From an uncultured Clostridia bacterium (GTDB taxonomy: Bacteria > Bacillota > Clostridia > Lachnospirales > Lachnospiraceae): a stretch of 6,831 nucleotides of DNA. The translations under genes were made by a program, and so were the position numbers. The stretch is from positions 1 through 6,831 of the forward strand of contig CAMUFS010000170.1 in assembly GCA_947088195.1 (NCBI GenBank). The letters are read 5' to 3'. Below the pieces are notes generated by a model. The model was given only the letters and a program-made list of their open reading frames with translations, did not search any database and was not told the DNA's origin. Shown in pieces: positions 6,310 through 6,831 of the stretch (positions within the stretch are counted from its first letter, which is position 1; every line of letters starts with the position of its first letter).

Positions 6310-6831
6310 TTATTGTTCTTCATAGACAATCGTTCCATCCACAATCGTCATCTTTACTTTTCCCTTCACTTTTCTGCCATGAAATGGAGTATTTTTTCCT
6401 TTTGATACAAAAGTGCTGGCATCTATTGTATACTCCGCCTTTGGATCGATAATTGTAACATCCGCCACCTTCCCAACCTGCAAGCTTCCCTTGTCAATCT
6501 TTAAAATACGTGCTGGATTTGTGCTCATCTTCTCCGCCATCTGATATGGTGTCAGATACCCCTCCTCCACAAGACAAGTGATGGTGAGAGCTACCGCTGT
6601 CTCTGAGCCAACGATGCCAAAAGGCGCTTCCGCCATAGATTTCTTCTTTTCATCCACATGATGTGGCGCATGATCAGTTGAAATTACATCAAAAATGCCG
6701 TCCCGAAGCCCTTCCTTTAATGCTTGTACATCCTCCTGTCTGCGAAGCGGCGGATTCATCTTATAATTTGTATCCCCCGGCACAATATCATTCTCTGTCA
6801 AAGCAAAATGATGTGGACACACCTCTCCTGT
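6310..6831 (-). CDS. pyrC: Dihydroorotase, C-terminal part (gene runs off the window)
   Basis: Closes N-carbamoyl-aspartate to dihydroorotate, the third step of UMP synthesis; a zinc amidohydrolase. Only the last 173 codons are present. The frame is open to the window edge, so the GTG at 6822 is an internal valine and not a start. Visible motifs, counted from the edge: EVCPHH (3-8, with a zinc-ligand histidine of the family), YKMNPPLR (substrate region), STDHAPHH (with the catalytic aspartate), APFGIVGSETA, and NTPFHG near the C-terminus. These fit the type I, Bacillus-PyrC-like dihydroorotases and not the E. coli type. The N-terminal HxH metal site would lie outside the window. It is the most upstream visible gene of the pyr operon, and any PyrR or attenuator control region lies beyond 6831. 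Confidence 0.95.
   Translation of the reverse strand, partial: TGEVCPHHFALTENDIVPGDTNYKMNPPLRRQEDVQALKEGLRDGIFDVISTDHAPHHVDEKKKSMAEAPFGIVGSETAVALTITCLVEEGYLTPYQMAEKMSTNPARILKIDKGSLQVGKVADVTIIDPKAEYTIDASTFVSKGKNTPFHGRKVKGKVKMTIVDGTIVYEEQ

Noticed and set aside
6820..6822. GTG as a start codon of a short 170-aa protein
   Set aside because: The frame stays open to the window edge and the GTG codes for the valine of the dihydroorotase EVCPHH motif, so the gene is a truncated pyrC and not a separate short gene.

Overview
The window carries six genes, all on the minus strand, so transcription runs from position 6831 toward 1. Three things suggest a low-GC Gram-positive anaerobe of the Clostridia, most likely Lachnospiraceae-like. 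First, the AT-rich sequence has strong AGGAGG-type ribosome binding sites. Second, dihydroorotate dehydrogenase is the class 1B type with a PyrK electron-transfer subunit, alongside a long-form OMP decarboxylase. Third, there is a lipoteichoic-acid-synthase-family membrane enzyme. This placement is inference from gene style, not from a marker gene.

Region 1 (6831 to 3672) is the distal part of a pyrimidine biosynthesis operon, in the order pyrC (3' part only), pyrF, pyrK, pyrD. Gaps are 20-21 nt or overlaps of a base. The products cover dihydroorotase, NAD-linked dihydroorotate oxidation (PyrD plus PyrK) and the final decarboxylation to UMP. pyrE (orotate phosphoribosyltransferase), which often follows pyrD in Clostridia, is not in the window.

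Region 2 (3671 to 3452) is a 220-bp non-coding spacer and the most structured piece of DNA here. It holds a compound palindromic element (3522-3613) made of a long hairpin plus three short hairpins closed by an outer stem. Next to it is a separate perfect 18-bp dyad (3488-3505), which fills the spacer of a weak candidate promoter. The long hairpin may also end pyrimidine-operon transcription.

Region 3 (3451 to 37) encodes two cell-envelope proteins: a five-helix LtaS/MdoB-type phosphoglycerol transferase with an extra C-terminal extracellular domain, and an uncharacterised 440-aa single-pass membrane protein. They are 70 bp apart with no clear terminator between them and are probably co-transcribed. 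I see no CRISPR array, transposase, tRNA, rRNA or phage gene. Most of the window is ordinary housekeeping; the spacer element and the two envelope proteins are the parts worth a second look.
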